From the NCBI GenBank assembly GCA_964606505.1, contig CAZSGM010000005.1, positions 1-64,000 on the forward strand: a DNA stretch of 64,000 nucleotides. The letters run 5' to 3'. Below, piece by piece: positions 25,897 to 34,002 of the stretch. Source of the DNA: CAKVOD01 sp964606505 (GTDB taxonomy: Bacteria; Bacillota; Clostridia; Christensenellales; UBA1242). Both the position numbers and the translations under genes were made by a program. The notes beneath the pieces are model-generated. The model was not told the origin of the DNA and did no database searches. It saw only the letters and a program-made list of their open reading frames with translations. The stretch's first letter is position 1, and each line of letters begins with the position of its first letter.

Positions 25897-27166
25897 ATGG
25901 TTAAGTACTTAACTAAATGGGGGGGGGGGGGCATATAAAGCCGCAAAAAACAGCAGGATAACCGCTGAAAATGATAGCTATCCTGCTAAAAATAAAAAAG
26001 TCGGTAAAAGTTATCCACAGTCATCTGCGCGCCTAAAAACGCGCAAATATAATAATAATCCTTTAAATGCTAGATATAAAAATATATTTGTTTCAATTGC
26101 GGCAATAATTTTCGTTTGTCTTTTTTCTATTTTGAACTTAAACCTTTTTTCTCCTACCGCCACCTCCCGCGTCGACGCTGGAAGGGAGATTGTATCTACA
26201 TATTCGTATTGCATTTTTATTGTTTTTGGGGAAGAGTTTACGGAAGTTCAAAATAATATTCCTAACGGTTGGACTGAGGCAAGTTATTGGATTACAGCGG
26301 CAGGAAGCGCAACGTACGCACGAAGTAACGCAATATGGATTAGTGTTAAGGAGCGGGACGCTACTACTGGTGATGTATCCATACTTAAATACAATGTAAC
26401 ATTACCATTATACGAGTTAAATTTGTTGTATCCTGATATGAATTTGCGTTTAAGCAATGGCGACACTGTCTATGAAAATACAAGTGGCACGAGTGCGGGA
26501 AATCCAACTATAACTAATGCTCACAATTTGACATATGAAGATGATGCGTATGATGCTGTATATCATTATGTTCTTGAAGCCACATTTTATTACGATGAGA
26601 CGCAGCGCCACATTAACTACAAGGACGCGGGCGGGGCGGACTTTAGCGGAACACACGCAAGCGGGTATAGTACAACGCACAAAATTGGCGAAACAACCAC
26701 ACTTGATACGCCCACCAAAACAAACTACACGTTCGCGGGTTACTACTTAAACGACCCCACCTGCGCCGCAAGCAATCTAGTAACAACCCTCTCCGCCGCC
26801 ACCGAATACGAAACAATCACACTCTACGCTAAATGGGAGCCAGTCGTCATAACAATCACTTTGACGTGCTCAAACTACAGTGAGGCTGCACCAAACTATA
26901 TGATGTACATCTACAAAAACGACACGCTAACCTGTCAAGTCGTCCCAACAAGTGCCACTTACCAACTTAAAGTACTCGCGCCCGAACTAGCAACAGGGGA
27001 CACCTACACAGTCGCCTTTGTGTTCGGTTATTATGGTCAGTTTAGCGCAACCCCAACAAGCGGCGTTGAAGTTAACGGACGCAAACTAAAAATAACAAGC
27101 ATAACAAACAAAACAATAACCTACACGCTCGTAACCCCACGCATAAACTCAACCGTAATAATTTAA
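25897..27166 (+). CDS. Phase-variable InlB-type surface protein, OFF (G13 frameshift)
   Basis: The ATG at 25897 has AGGAGATA upstream and a matched promoter, but its frame stops after 20 codons, shortly after a 13-G run (25919-25931). The frame that carries the protein is open continuously from the run to 27166. Removing one G (or adding two) joins them into 422 codons. Downstream of the run the peptide reads YKAAKNSRITAENDSYPAK, parallel to the other two loci, then a basic stretch, a hydrophobic anchor (about 26075-26150), a 130-residue unique outer region, one InlB repeat and the shared C-terminal domain ending RINSTVII. The ATG at 26132 lies inside the anchor and is unlikely to be the real start. 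Confidence 0.85.
25919..25931 (+). repeat. G13 homopolymer causing the OFF frame
   Basis: Thirteen G. Frame arithmetic: the ATG at 25897 and the downstream codon phase (codon starting at 25931) are 34 bases apart, one base more than a multiple of three. Confidence 0.9.
25952..25987 (+). repeat. Palindrome after the G13 run
   Basis: AGCAGGATA (25952-25960) pairs with TATCCTGCT (25979-25987). It lies at the same position relative to the tract as the palindromes at 73-106 and 16791-16824. Confidence 0.75.
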
Positions 27167-27211
27167 TGTAGTTGACAAAGGGAAATTAAGGTTAAAATAA
27201 ATAAAAAATAA

Positions 27212-27260
27212 AAACATCAGTTTTGCACTTATCTAAAGTACATTACTGATGTTTTTTTTT
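27212..27260 (+). terminator. Terminator of the 25897 surface-protein gene
   Basis: Stem AAACATCAGT/ACTGATGTTT around a 23-base loop, followed by a T run of nine or more. Confidence 0.75.
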
Positions 27261-27516
27261 GTTGCACAGCGTGTATCTATTTGCGCAGCGTGTGCCCATT
27301 TGTACAAAGTGCGCCTACTTGCGCGCCATATATTTACCAGCGCAGTGCTTGCTTGCTTGCTTTTATATTGTGTATTTACTTATGCAGTGTGCGCTTACCT
27401 TGCGTCGTGTGCCCGCTTATTCAATATGCGCCCGCTCGTTAAATGCGCAAATTTTCGCACTCCACAATTGCTAGCGCACTGCCCACGTGCGGCAAACTCA
27501 CTGCGCATTGCCCCAA
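27261..27516. other. Intergenic degenerate repeat tract
   Basis: No gene supported. Words such as GCGTGTGCCCATTTG, GTGCGCCTACTTGCG, GTGCGCTTACCTTGCG and GTGCCCGCTTATTC recur about every 20-30 bases with many changes. Similar decayed tracts appear at 56290-56480, 58380-58530 and 60697-60960. Confidence 0.5.
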
Positions 27517-28675
27517 TCACGTGTTGCGCTTGCTAATCTCGCTAGCGTCGTCAACACCCGACGGGGAAGAGCCGAGGTTTATAAAACTATCAAGCGTGCT
27601 AGGCGTCTCGTAATCAACAAACTTTTCGCCGTCCGAACCCCCCTCGATAGTCGCGTTTTCGCTTGCATTAGCCTCAACGTCCACCATTGGGAACTCGTCG
27701 TAAAACTCGTCGATAGTCTGGTTGAACGCCGCAACTGTCCTTTCGAGTAAGTCCTTGGCTCCCTCGTTCTTGCTAAGTTCTTGGTTAGGATAAATGGCGT
27801 CCTTGATTGTGAAGTAAAGTTTGTTTTTAATCTTGCCGTTGCGCTTCTTGGTCTGCCTAAACGTCAGCACAATCGGCACAATTGGAGCGTTTGCGGACTG
27901 CGCAATCTTAAACGCGCCCGTGTTGAACTCGCGAATTTGTGCCTCGTACGGATGAACCGACCCCTCAGGGAACACAAGCAGCGTCTTGTTGCGTTTCAAG
28001 TACTCCTCAAGTTTGCGATAACTCTTAATCGCGCCCCCGATGTCGTCCGCCGTAGGGTGCCCGCCGAGCGCAACCAGCAGTTTCCCCAAACCGCTTATAC
28101 CCAAAATGTCGCTTTGCATAATGAACTTAATCTTGTGCCAGCCAACCATTTTTGCGTAAATGAGCGCGCCGTCAAAGTAATGCGCGTGATTCGCAACCAC
28201 CACAACGCCTTTTTTGCGGAATTGCTTCATAATTTTCTTGTTTCGTATCTTAAAACACCCGTATTTCACGCGCGCAATCGTCGGCACAACCATCTTAGCG
28301 AACCCGAACAAGATGTTTTGCCACATTCGGTAGAAAATGTTTCGGTTTTCAAACTCAAAGTTCTTGTCAACCTTAGTTCTCAAAACATTCGTTGTAACCT
28401 TAACTTGGTGGTCGTTGTGCCCCGTGAACTCGCTGTGCGTCGCGCCGTCAGGGAAGCGGTTGTAGTACTCAGTGTAGTAGTCAATAGCCTGCCTAAACAT
28501 ATCTTCCATTTGGTCGATAGCCTTGCTTTGGTCAAATCTCTCCGAGTACGCTAAGTTGTAATCGCCAAGCTGTTTCCTAAACTCAGGGTGCTCGATAAAG
28601 TAGTCAATTTTCTTTGCTAAGTCGTCCGCGTCGCCGTGCTTAAACACGCAACGCTCATCGTAGGCGAAAGTGTTT
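27517..28675 (-). pseudogene. Acyltransferase (PlsC-like) half of a split glycosyltransferase-acyltransferase gene
   Basis: This frame continues the glycosyltransferase at 28655-29650 but is one base out of phase because of a 46-bp tandem duplication at 28630-28721. Without one copy the two parts form one 695-residue protein. This half holds the end of the glycosyltransferase fold (ADDLAKKIDYFIEHPEFRKQL), a linker, then a 1-acylglycerol-3-phosphate acyltransferase-type domain with NHAHYFDGALI (the HX4D catalytic motif) and FPEGSVHP (substrate motif), and an acidic tail. It has no start signal of its own, so as sequenced it may not be made. The intact protein would be expected to glycosylate and acylate a lipid on the inner membrane face. 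Confidence 0.8.
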
Positions 28676-28721
28676 GTCGCCGTGCTTAAACACGCAACGC
28701 TCATCGTAGGCGAAAGTGTTT
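28630..28721. repeat. Perfect 46-bp tandem duplication (frameshifting)
   Basis: Copies 28630-28675 and 28676-28721 are identical, followed by 8 bases of a third. Because 46 is not a multiple of three it breaks the reading frame; removal of one unit restores it. Confidence 0.93.
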
Positions 28722-29650
28722 GTCGCCGTAGTTTTAGCGTCAGAGAACACGCAAGGCATACCGCAAGCCATTGCCTCAAGGCAAGAAAGGCATTCAATTT
28801 CAACATCGCTTGGGTGCACGTAAAGGTCGCCGTAATTGAGCGCCGCAAGCATATCCTTAAAGTCCCAAAACCCAAATTCTGCCGCGTTCGTAAGCCCCTT
28901 AGCGCGCTTTTTAAGTCTCTTTTCGTCTGGACCTTGCCCCAAACAAATGAGTTGGATTTTGTCCTCATACTTAGATTTCTTAATCGCGTCAATCAGCACT
29001 TTAGTGCGTTTTTCTTTGCAGTAACGCCCCGTGTTGACGATAACAAACTTATCCTTGTACTTTTCGGGACGCTCAACCTCAATTTTCTTGAAGGCAGGGT
29101 TGACGCCGTTTGTAATCACGCAAAAGCGGCTCGAAAACTTGTACTCGCCCAAAATATCCGCAATAAACTGCGTCGGCGTGTGCACAAACTCGACGTGTTT
29201 GTAGAACTTTCGGTTGAAACGCTTGTAAATGTAGTCGTTAATTCCCTTGCAATTCATACAATGCAAGTGCGATGTAACATTCTCAGCCTGCGAGTGGAAC
29301 CCCGCCGTGTACGGCTTTTGCAGTTGCCTCAAAATAGGGATAGTAGCGCGGCTAGTTTTAAACCCAACGAGGCAGTGCACAACATCCGCGTCCGCAACTG
29401 CCTTAATAATCTGTTGCTCAACAGGTTTTGCAAGCATAACGCCGTTTTTCTCAGCAATCTTGTAAAACCCCATAAGTTTACGTTTTGGGAGTTGGACGTA
29501 TTTAATGCCTGTCTCATTTTCTCCCGCAAAAGTCGAAAGTATTGTAACCTGATGTCCGCGCTCCTGCAAGCGCATAGCAAGGTTCCTGCAACCCGTCGCG
29601 GTGCCGTTGTTAGCAACGCCATAAACATCTGCAACAATAGTAATTTTCAT
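28655..29650 (-). CDS. Glycosyltransferase family 4 (first half of a fusion gene)
   Basis: 331 residues as sequenced, the last about 6 being out-of-frame residues after the duplication. N-terminal Rossmann half begins MKITIVADVYGVANNGTATGCRNLA with the GT4-type glycine-rich loop. The second half has VIVNTGRYCKEKRTKVLIDAI and the nucleotide-sugar region HPSDVEIECLSCLEAMACGMPCV (E-x7-E pattern). Promoter TTGCAA-N17-TATAAT on the minus strand at 29691-29719; AAGGA precedes the ATG. Likely transfers a sugar to a diacylglycerol or related lipid. GalU and a GlmU-like acetyltransferase upstream on the same strand could supply nucleotide sugars. Confidence 0.85.
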   Translation of the reverse strand: MKITIVADVYGVANNGTATGCRNLAMRLQERGHQVTILSTFAGENETGIKYVQLPKRKLMGFYKIAEKNGVMLAKPVEQQIIKAVADADVVHCLVGFKTSRATIPILRQLQKPYTAGFHSQAENVTSHLHCMNCKGINDYIYKRFNRKFYKHVEFVHTPTQFIADILGEYKFSSRFCVITNGVNPAFKKIEVERPEKYKDKFVIVNTGRYCKEKRTKVLIDAIKKSKYEDKIQLICLGQGPDEKRLKKRAKGLTNAAEFGFWDFKDMLAALNYGDLYVHPSDVEIECLSCLEAMACGMPCVFSDAKTTATNTFAYDERCVFKHGDKHFRLR

Positions 29651-29690
29651 ATATAATTCCTTGTGAATAGATTTTGTCTTTATACAAAAA

Positions 29691-29719
29691 ATTATACACC
29701 AAATTTTTCACTTTTGCAA
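29691..29719 (-). promoter_or_regulatory. Promoter of the glycosyltransferase gene
   Basis: On the minus strand TTGCAA, 17-bp spacer, TATAAT. The same TTGCAA -35 box occurs at the PEP-synthase-like gene. Confidence 0.7.
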
Positions 29720-29891
29720 GCATAATAAGCGAACAAAAAAAATGTTTTTATTCAATTTGCGATTTTTGTCGAAAAAAAACTGCCCAAAGTATCCCCAAAA
29801 CATTCCGCAAATATTCTTCAAACGTGCCTAGATTGTTTCTCAAAAACTTATCAAACATTTCTAAAATTCGTCAAGAACGTTCCCCAAACGC

Positions 29892-31217
29892 TCATTTTTC
29901 GCCCAATTTTTGCCTTGCGTAAGCGGCAAATGCCTCGTCCTGCATTGAAAAATCAAAAACCGCTTGTTTGTAACTATCTTTATTGCCGATGTCGTAACGT
30001 TTTGCGGCGAAATTGAAGCAAATGACGTCATCGTTTTTGTTTGAGTAGTCGACGAGCGCGTCGGTCAGGGCGGTTTCGTGCGCGCGGTTTGGCAAAACAC
30101 TTTCTAAGTACGCAAAAATGTCGGGCTTTACGACGTATCTGCCGAGGTTGACGAGTGGGTCAGCGATGTCGCAAACGTTAGGTTTTTCCTTGATTTTTCG
30201 CAAAATTAGCGTGGAGTCGCCTGTTGGAGCGCCCTCGCAAACCCCGAGTTTTGACGCGTCGGATTTATTTACGCGTTGCGTGCCGATTATGCACTTATTT
30301 AGGGTGTTGAACGCACGAATTAACTGTTTTGACGCAGGCTCAAAGAGCGGGGCAACGGGAACAAAAAGTTCGTCCGCGTTCATTATCAAAAAGGGGGAGT
30401 TTTGTACAAACTTGCGGGCACACAAAATCGCGCTCGCCGTGCCGTTGATTGTTTTTTGACGGGCAAAACGGACGTTGACGCGCTCGCTAAAAAGCGTTTT
30501 TTCGAGTAGGTCAGGGGGTAGTTTTGAGTAGTCGGGCGACCTAGTTGTTTGGTTGGCGTTTTTAGCGTCGAAAGGTGCAGTTTGAGCGGGGATTTGGCGC
30601 GTTTTGCAAAGTGGTTTTGCGCTGGCAGTTTTGTTGATTATATGGCTAAAATGTCGCTTAATGACGTCGCCGTTTGCGCCGATAACAATCAAAATTTCCT
30701 CAATTCCGCTTTCAAGTGCCTCGCGCACGACAAACTCAATCGCGGGCGTGTCAATAATGGGGAGCATTGGCTTTGGAACCGCCTTTGTAAATGGCAAAAA
30801 ACGCGTTCCAAACCCGCCCGCCAGTATAACTGCTCGTGTAACTGTTTCGCCCGTAACTCTGCCCACAACATCGGCTGTAACTTTTCTTGTAGTTCCGCCG
30901 TTCAACTTGCCACAAATCGCGCTATTTTGTGCGCTTTGGTGAGTGTTAAATGTGCTACTTTTTACGCTGCAGCAAGCGCGCAGTGGGGAAGTGTAATTGC
31001 ATTGAAAATTTGCTTGACTGCTAAGTTTCGTGCGCGCTCTTTTTGCGGTGGATTTTACCTTGTTTTCCGCGCTGTCGATGTTATCCACAATCGCACATTG
31101 CACGGGCTTGCAAATCGCGTCATTTTGTGTGCCTGTCGACGCGTTGTTTGTCGTGTTTTTTCGCGTGTTTTTTCGTGTTATAGCGTCCTCATAATATTGC
31201 AGTTTTCCTCTATCCAT
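29892..31217 (-). CDS. galU: UTP-glucose-1-phosphate uridylyltransferase-like protein with N-terminal extension
   Basis: 441 residues from the ATG at 31217, which has AGGGAG 7 bases upstream and overlaps the stop of the preceding gene by 8 bases. The core starts about residue 125 with TRAVILAGGFGTRFLPFTK, then PKPMLPIIDTPAIEFVV, the GalU nucleotidyltransferase signature. NADE(L) and KEKPNVCDIADPLVNLGRYV follow. It would make UDP-glucose for envelope sugars. Two oddities: about 120 Thr/Asn/Ser/Lys-rich residues before the core, and an insert of about 45 residues (TASAKPLCKTRQ...) after the first helix-strand block. GalU is usually about 290-300 residues. A related sugar substrate is possible. 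Confidence 0.82.
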   Translation of the reverse strand: MDRGKLQYYEDAITRKNTRKNTTNNASTGTQNDAICKPVQCAIVDNIDSAENKVKSTAKRARTKLSSQANFQCNYTSPLRACCSVKSSTFNTHQSAQNSAICGKLNGGTTRKVTADVVGRVTGETVTRAVILAGGFGTRFLPFTKAVPKPMLPIIDTPAIEFVVREALESGIEEILIVIGANGDVIKRHFSHIINKTASAKPLCKTRQIPAQTAPFDAKNANQTTRSPDYSKLPPDLLEKTLFSERVNVRFARQKTINGTASAILCARKFVQNSPFLIMNADELFVPVAPLFEPASKQLIRAFNTLNKCIIGTQRVNKSDASKLGVCEGAPTGDSTLILRKIKEKPNVCDIADPLVNLGRYVVKPDIFAYLESVLPNRAHETALTDALVDYSNKNDDVICFNFAAKRYDIGNKDSYKQAVFDFSMQDEAFAAYARQKLGEK

Positions 31218-32004
31218 CGCGCCGCTCCCTGAGTTTAGTTTCGTGTGTCCGCCGCACAAAAAACGACCTGTGTGGGATGTCGTCCACAACACAGCTGTCC
31301 GCCCCGACAAAGCTGTCGTTTCCGACCGAAACAGGGGCAACTAGCGTGCAATTTGAGCCAATAAAACAATTGTTTCCAACACGCGTTTTGTGCTTGTTTT
31401 TGCCGTCGTAATTGCAAAAAATAACGCCTGCTCCGATGTTGGTATTCGCGCCAACCTCGCCATCGCCCAAGTACGCCAAATGTGCGCATTTTGAGCGGGA
31501 TTTAAGCGTTGTACGCTTGAGTTCGACGAAGTTTCCAACCCGCGCAAAATCGCCGATTGCGCAGCCGTCGTGAATGTGCGAAAACGCGCCGATGTTGCAG
31601 TTGTTTCCCACGGTTATTTGGTTGTAAATTTCGCTGCGACTTATCTTGCAATGCGCGCCGACGCTAACGTCCCCGTACGCGGTGGAACTTTGAATTTTAC
31701 AGGCGTTTTTGGCGCGGAAATCTTGAAGAAAACTTGCGTAAATTTCGCAGTTTTCGCCGATTTCGCAGTTCTGTAAGTGGCTGCAAAACTCCACCTTCGC
31801 GTTGTCCCCGATGACGCAGTTTTTAAGGACGCAAAACGCCCCGATGTAACAGTTTTTGCCGAGTGTGTTTTTGCCGAGCAACTGCGCCGTCGGATGAATG
31901 AAAGCGGCGGCGCGAAGGGGGCGTTTTTTTTCGGATTTACCTAAGTAAACAACCCGCTTGGTGCCGCGAACTTGAGAGGGGGTTGAAAGGGGCAGTTTTT
32001 CCAT
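31210..32004 (-). CDS. GlmU-type left-handed beta-helix acetyltransferase, stand-alone
   Basis: 264 residues. Hexapeptide repeats fill residues about 30-250. The run HLAYLGDGEVGANTNIGAG, FCNYDGKNKHKTRVGNN, then GSNCTLVAPVSVG is the acetyl-transfer part of GlmU (glucosamine-1-phosphate N-acetyltransferase). The N-terminal uridylyltransferase domain of GlmU is absent. The next gene is a GalU-like nucleotidyltransferase, so the two activities fused in GlmU may be split here, though that enzyme looks like GalU, not GlmU. SD AAGGAG is well placed. Upstream neighbour acpP is divergent. Confidence 0.82.
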   Translation of the reverse strand: MEKLPLSTPSQVRGTKRVVYLGKSEKKRPLRAAAFIHPTAQLLGKNTLGKNCYIGAFCVLKNCVIGDNAKVEFCSHLQNCEIGENCEIYASFLQDFRAKNACKIQSSTAYGDVSVGAHCKISRSEIYNQITVGNNCNIGAFSHIHDGCAIGDFARVGNFVELKRTTLKSRSKCAHLAYLGDGEVGANTNIGAGVIFCNYDGKNKHKTRVGNNCFIGSNCTLVAPVSVGNDSFVGADSCVVDDIPHRSFFVRRTHETKLRERRDG

Positions 32005-32150
32005 TAAATCTCCTTGTTTTGACGCGATTTTGTGTGCGTTTAAAACTATTTTATGCCGCCTGCCTGCGCGTTGTTAATTTTGAAAAAATCGAGGTGCGCG
32101 AGGTTTTTTTGAGGAAAAGTTTGTAAAATTAAAAAAGTAGTCCAAAATAT

Positions 32151-32180
32151 TTGTAACTTTTAATTTTTTTGTGCTATACT
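32151..32180 (+). promoter_or_regulatory. Promoter of acpP
   Basis: TTGTAA, 18-bp spacer, TATACT; AAGGAGG before the ATG. Confidence 0.75.
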
Positions 32181-32209
32181 ATGCTTAGTATTTTCTAAGG
32201 AGGACGTAG

Positions 32210-32437
32210 ATGTTTAATAAAATGCAAGAAATCCTTGCCAAACAACTCAACATTAGCAAAGATTCCATCAAGCCTGAAAGCAGATTGCTTGAAGATTTGA
32301 ACGCTGACTCACTCGACTTTGTTGAATTGCTTATGACAATGGAAGACGAATTTGGAGTTACAATAAGTGATGATGACGCTAAAACATTGAAAACTGTTGA
32401 CGATGTTTGTAAGTTTCTTGAATCACACGCAAACTAA
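32210..32437 (+). CDS. acpP: Acyl carrier protein
   Basis: 75 residues. The phosphopantetheine site is LNADSLDFVELLM with S34 in the DSL motif, preceded by the usual helix I (IISKDSIKPESRL-like). It carries growing acyl chains on a 4'-phosphopantetheine arm in fatty-acid synthesis. No other fab genes are adjacent, so it is a solo gene with its own promoter. Confidence 0.95.
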   Translation: MFNKMQEILAKQLNISKDSIKPESRLLEDLNADSLDFVELLMTMEDEFGVTISDDDAKTLKTVDDVCKFLESHAN

Positions 32438-32849
32438 GGTTTAACATTTTGACTGCGGGGCGCGCGGCTTGTTGCTGTGCCTTTGCGGGGGATATAAACG
32501 TTTGGACGGGCGAAAGCGGAGAGCTTTTGTTGCCGTCCTTTTGTTTTTTGTGTGTTCTAATTCGACAAATTGCGACATAAATTATTTTGAAAACAACCGT
32601 ACTTGAGTTTCGGTACTTGGGCTTTCGCGTTGTAAGGGTGCTCCACTCGGGCGCTTGTAGCGCACGACTTGCGGGTGCCTTGAGTGTTGCAGCGCGGCTA
32701 TCCATAGCCTGTAGGAGTTCCCGCGTTGAACTTGCTTTGAGTTGCCGGCAACTATTGCTTGTTGGTTGTCCGCTTGGGGTATGAGCCCGCGCGCCGCCTG
32801 CGCTCGTTGTGCTTCCTGCGCCTGCGCGGTTGAGTTATTTGGAGGATTT
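32438..32849. other. Intergenic region between acpP and spoIIID
   Basis: No gene supported. AT-rich up to about 32600, then GC-rich with GCGC words. No clear terminator or promoter. Confidence 0.5.
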
Positions 32850-33101
32850 ATGTCAGATTTTGAAAAACGCACACTACAAGAGGCGCAGTTTATTCTGCAG
32901 ACGCAAAAAACAGTCCGCGAGGCAGCCAAACACTTTAACATCTCCAAAAGTACATTGCACTTCGACCTAAAAAACCGCCTGCCGCAAATCGACCCTCAAC
33001 TTCACGAAAAGGTCAGCCAAATTCTCCAGTTGCATTTTGACCAAAAACACCTTCGCGGCGGCAACGCAACCAAATTAAAGTGGCAGCGCACTAAATTTTG
33101 A
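32850..33101 (+). CDS. spoIIID: Sporulation transcriptional regulator SpoIIID
   Basis: 83 residues. ATG at 32850 has GGAGG 5 bases upstream; in-frame upstream sequence is not protein-like. The match to SpoIIID is close: KRTLQEAQFILQTQKTVREAAKHFNISKSTLHFDL (helix-turn-helix), then RLPQIDPQLHEKVSQIL and the conserved end HLRGGNATKLKW. In spore formers it controls mother-cell genes with SigE. The tail is shorter than in Bacillus. It suggests that the organism sporulates or recently did. Confidence 0.92.
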   Translation: MSDFEKRTLQEAQFILQTQKTVREAAKHFNISKSTLHFDLKNRLPQIDPQLHEKVSQILQLHFDQKHLRGGNATKLKWQRTKF

Positions 33102-33274
33102 TGTTTTTTAACCCTCTGTTTTGGCGCTTTTGTCAGCCAAATTTTGATAGCCCTCAAGCTGTCCGCGTTCAAATATCGTCAAAAAACGCAAAATATACCC
33201 CCAATTTTGGCTTCGACCGCCCGTTTCAAAAACGACATATTTCGACGCCAAAAAACGCGTTCTGATTTCAAACT

Positions 33275-33358
33275 GACGTCATTTTGCCCCAAACGGACGT
33301 CAATTTGAGCCAAACGGACGACATTTTGAGCCAAAATGACGTCAGTTTGAAACAAAGT
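33275..33358. repeat. Four tandem 21-bp units with GACGTC heads
   Basis: Units begin at 33275, 33296, 33317 and 33338 with GACGTCA, GACGTCA, GACGACA, GACGTCA and continue with TTTG and CAAA blocks. Outer segments 33266-33286 and 33332-33352 are perfect 21-bp reverse complements, so the whole can form a long hairpin. Confidence 0.85.
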
Positions 33359-33360
33359 GA

Positions 33361-33566
33361 AAGAAAAAGGATAGAAGAAAGAAGAAACAAAAAGGAGAGA
33401 TAAGAGGAAAGTATAGGAGAGAGAAAAGAAGAAAGTCAAAGCGAAAGGTGAGAAAAAGAAGAAACTGAGAGAAAAAAGAAAAGGTAAGGAAAGATAAAAG
33501 AAAAGATAAAAGGAAAGTTAAGGAGAGAGGAAAGGAGAGAAAAAAAAGAAAAGAGAAAGAGAAAAA
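33361..33566. repeat. Polypurine tract
   Basis: By direct count 206 bases with only 16 pyrimidines on the + strand, built of GAAA, GGAGAGA and AAGAAA words. Could form triplex DNA or an unstructured RNA leader. Confidence 0.85.
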
Positions 33567-33605
33567 TTAGCATTTTCCCTTTTTTCTCACGGTGGCTGTC
33601 GCCAC

Positions 33606-33767
33606 TTTTTCTCTCACAAAAAAAATATAGGCTAACGTAACTCTTACAAGGGGTTACCCGTAAATTAACCGCGCTATTTTTTCTCACAAAAATATAATAC
33701 TCACTGTTGTAATTTTTAAAATATTTATTACGTAATCTAACTGCGTTTTTCTCTCACAAAAAAAATA
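33606..33767. repeat. Three 70-bp-spaced copies of TTTTTCTCTCACAAAA
   Basis: CTCACA occurs at 33613, 33683 and 33753, each in T5-6(CT)CTCACA5-8AT context, with unlike sequence between. Confidence 0.75.
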
Positions 33768-34002
33768 AAAAAATTCAGATTTAGCGTTACAAATTGTTAA
33801 AACGGCAAAATAATGTGGTATAATATACTTGTAAAAATATTTAATTCGTGCATTGTAAATATTTTTACGCAAAAGTTCGGCTTTTCATTTGACTTTATAC
33901 GCCGAATTTTGATACAATTTTACTAACTATTAGACAAAATAAATTATTATATATTTTTTTGTAATGCACACACTACAAATGAAAAATATAAGTGGAGTTT
34001 TT

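Larger units (their letters stand above)
33102..34002. other. Unusual 0.9-kb intergenic region before the giant lipoprotein
   Basis: Contains, in order: four tandem 21-bp units (33275-33358) ending in a 21-bp inverted repeat; a purine-rich tract (33361-33566); three copies of TTTTTCTCTCACAAAA spaced exactly 70 bp apart (33606, 33676, 33746); and two promoter-like sites, TTGTTA-N19-TATAAT (33794-33824) and TTGACT-N18-TACAAT (33889-33918). No coding region is supported. Confidence 0.7.

Noticed and set aside
27249..27536. 95-residue Cys-rich open frame
   Set aside because: Produced by the degenerate repeat tract after the terminator; no promoter or SD.
28670..29656. 328-residue open frame on the + strand
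   Set aside because: Shadow of the GT4 glycosyltransferase on the other strand; no start signal or recognised motif.
30549..31232. 227-residue open frame on the + strand
   Set aside because: Opposite the galU-like gene with no start signal; the Cys/Ala/Arg-rich product looks like a shadow.
33179..33687. Minus-strand open frames with heptad-like repeats and FFCERK words
   Set aside because: They arise from the 21-bp repeats, the polypurine tract and the 70-bp-spaced repeats; no SD and extreme composition.
33606..33767. Short CRISPR array
   Set aside because: Only three imperfect AT-rich copies, no cas genes, and intervals do not look like spacers of constant length between identical repeats.
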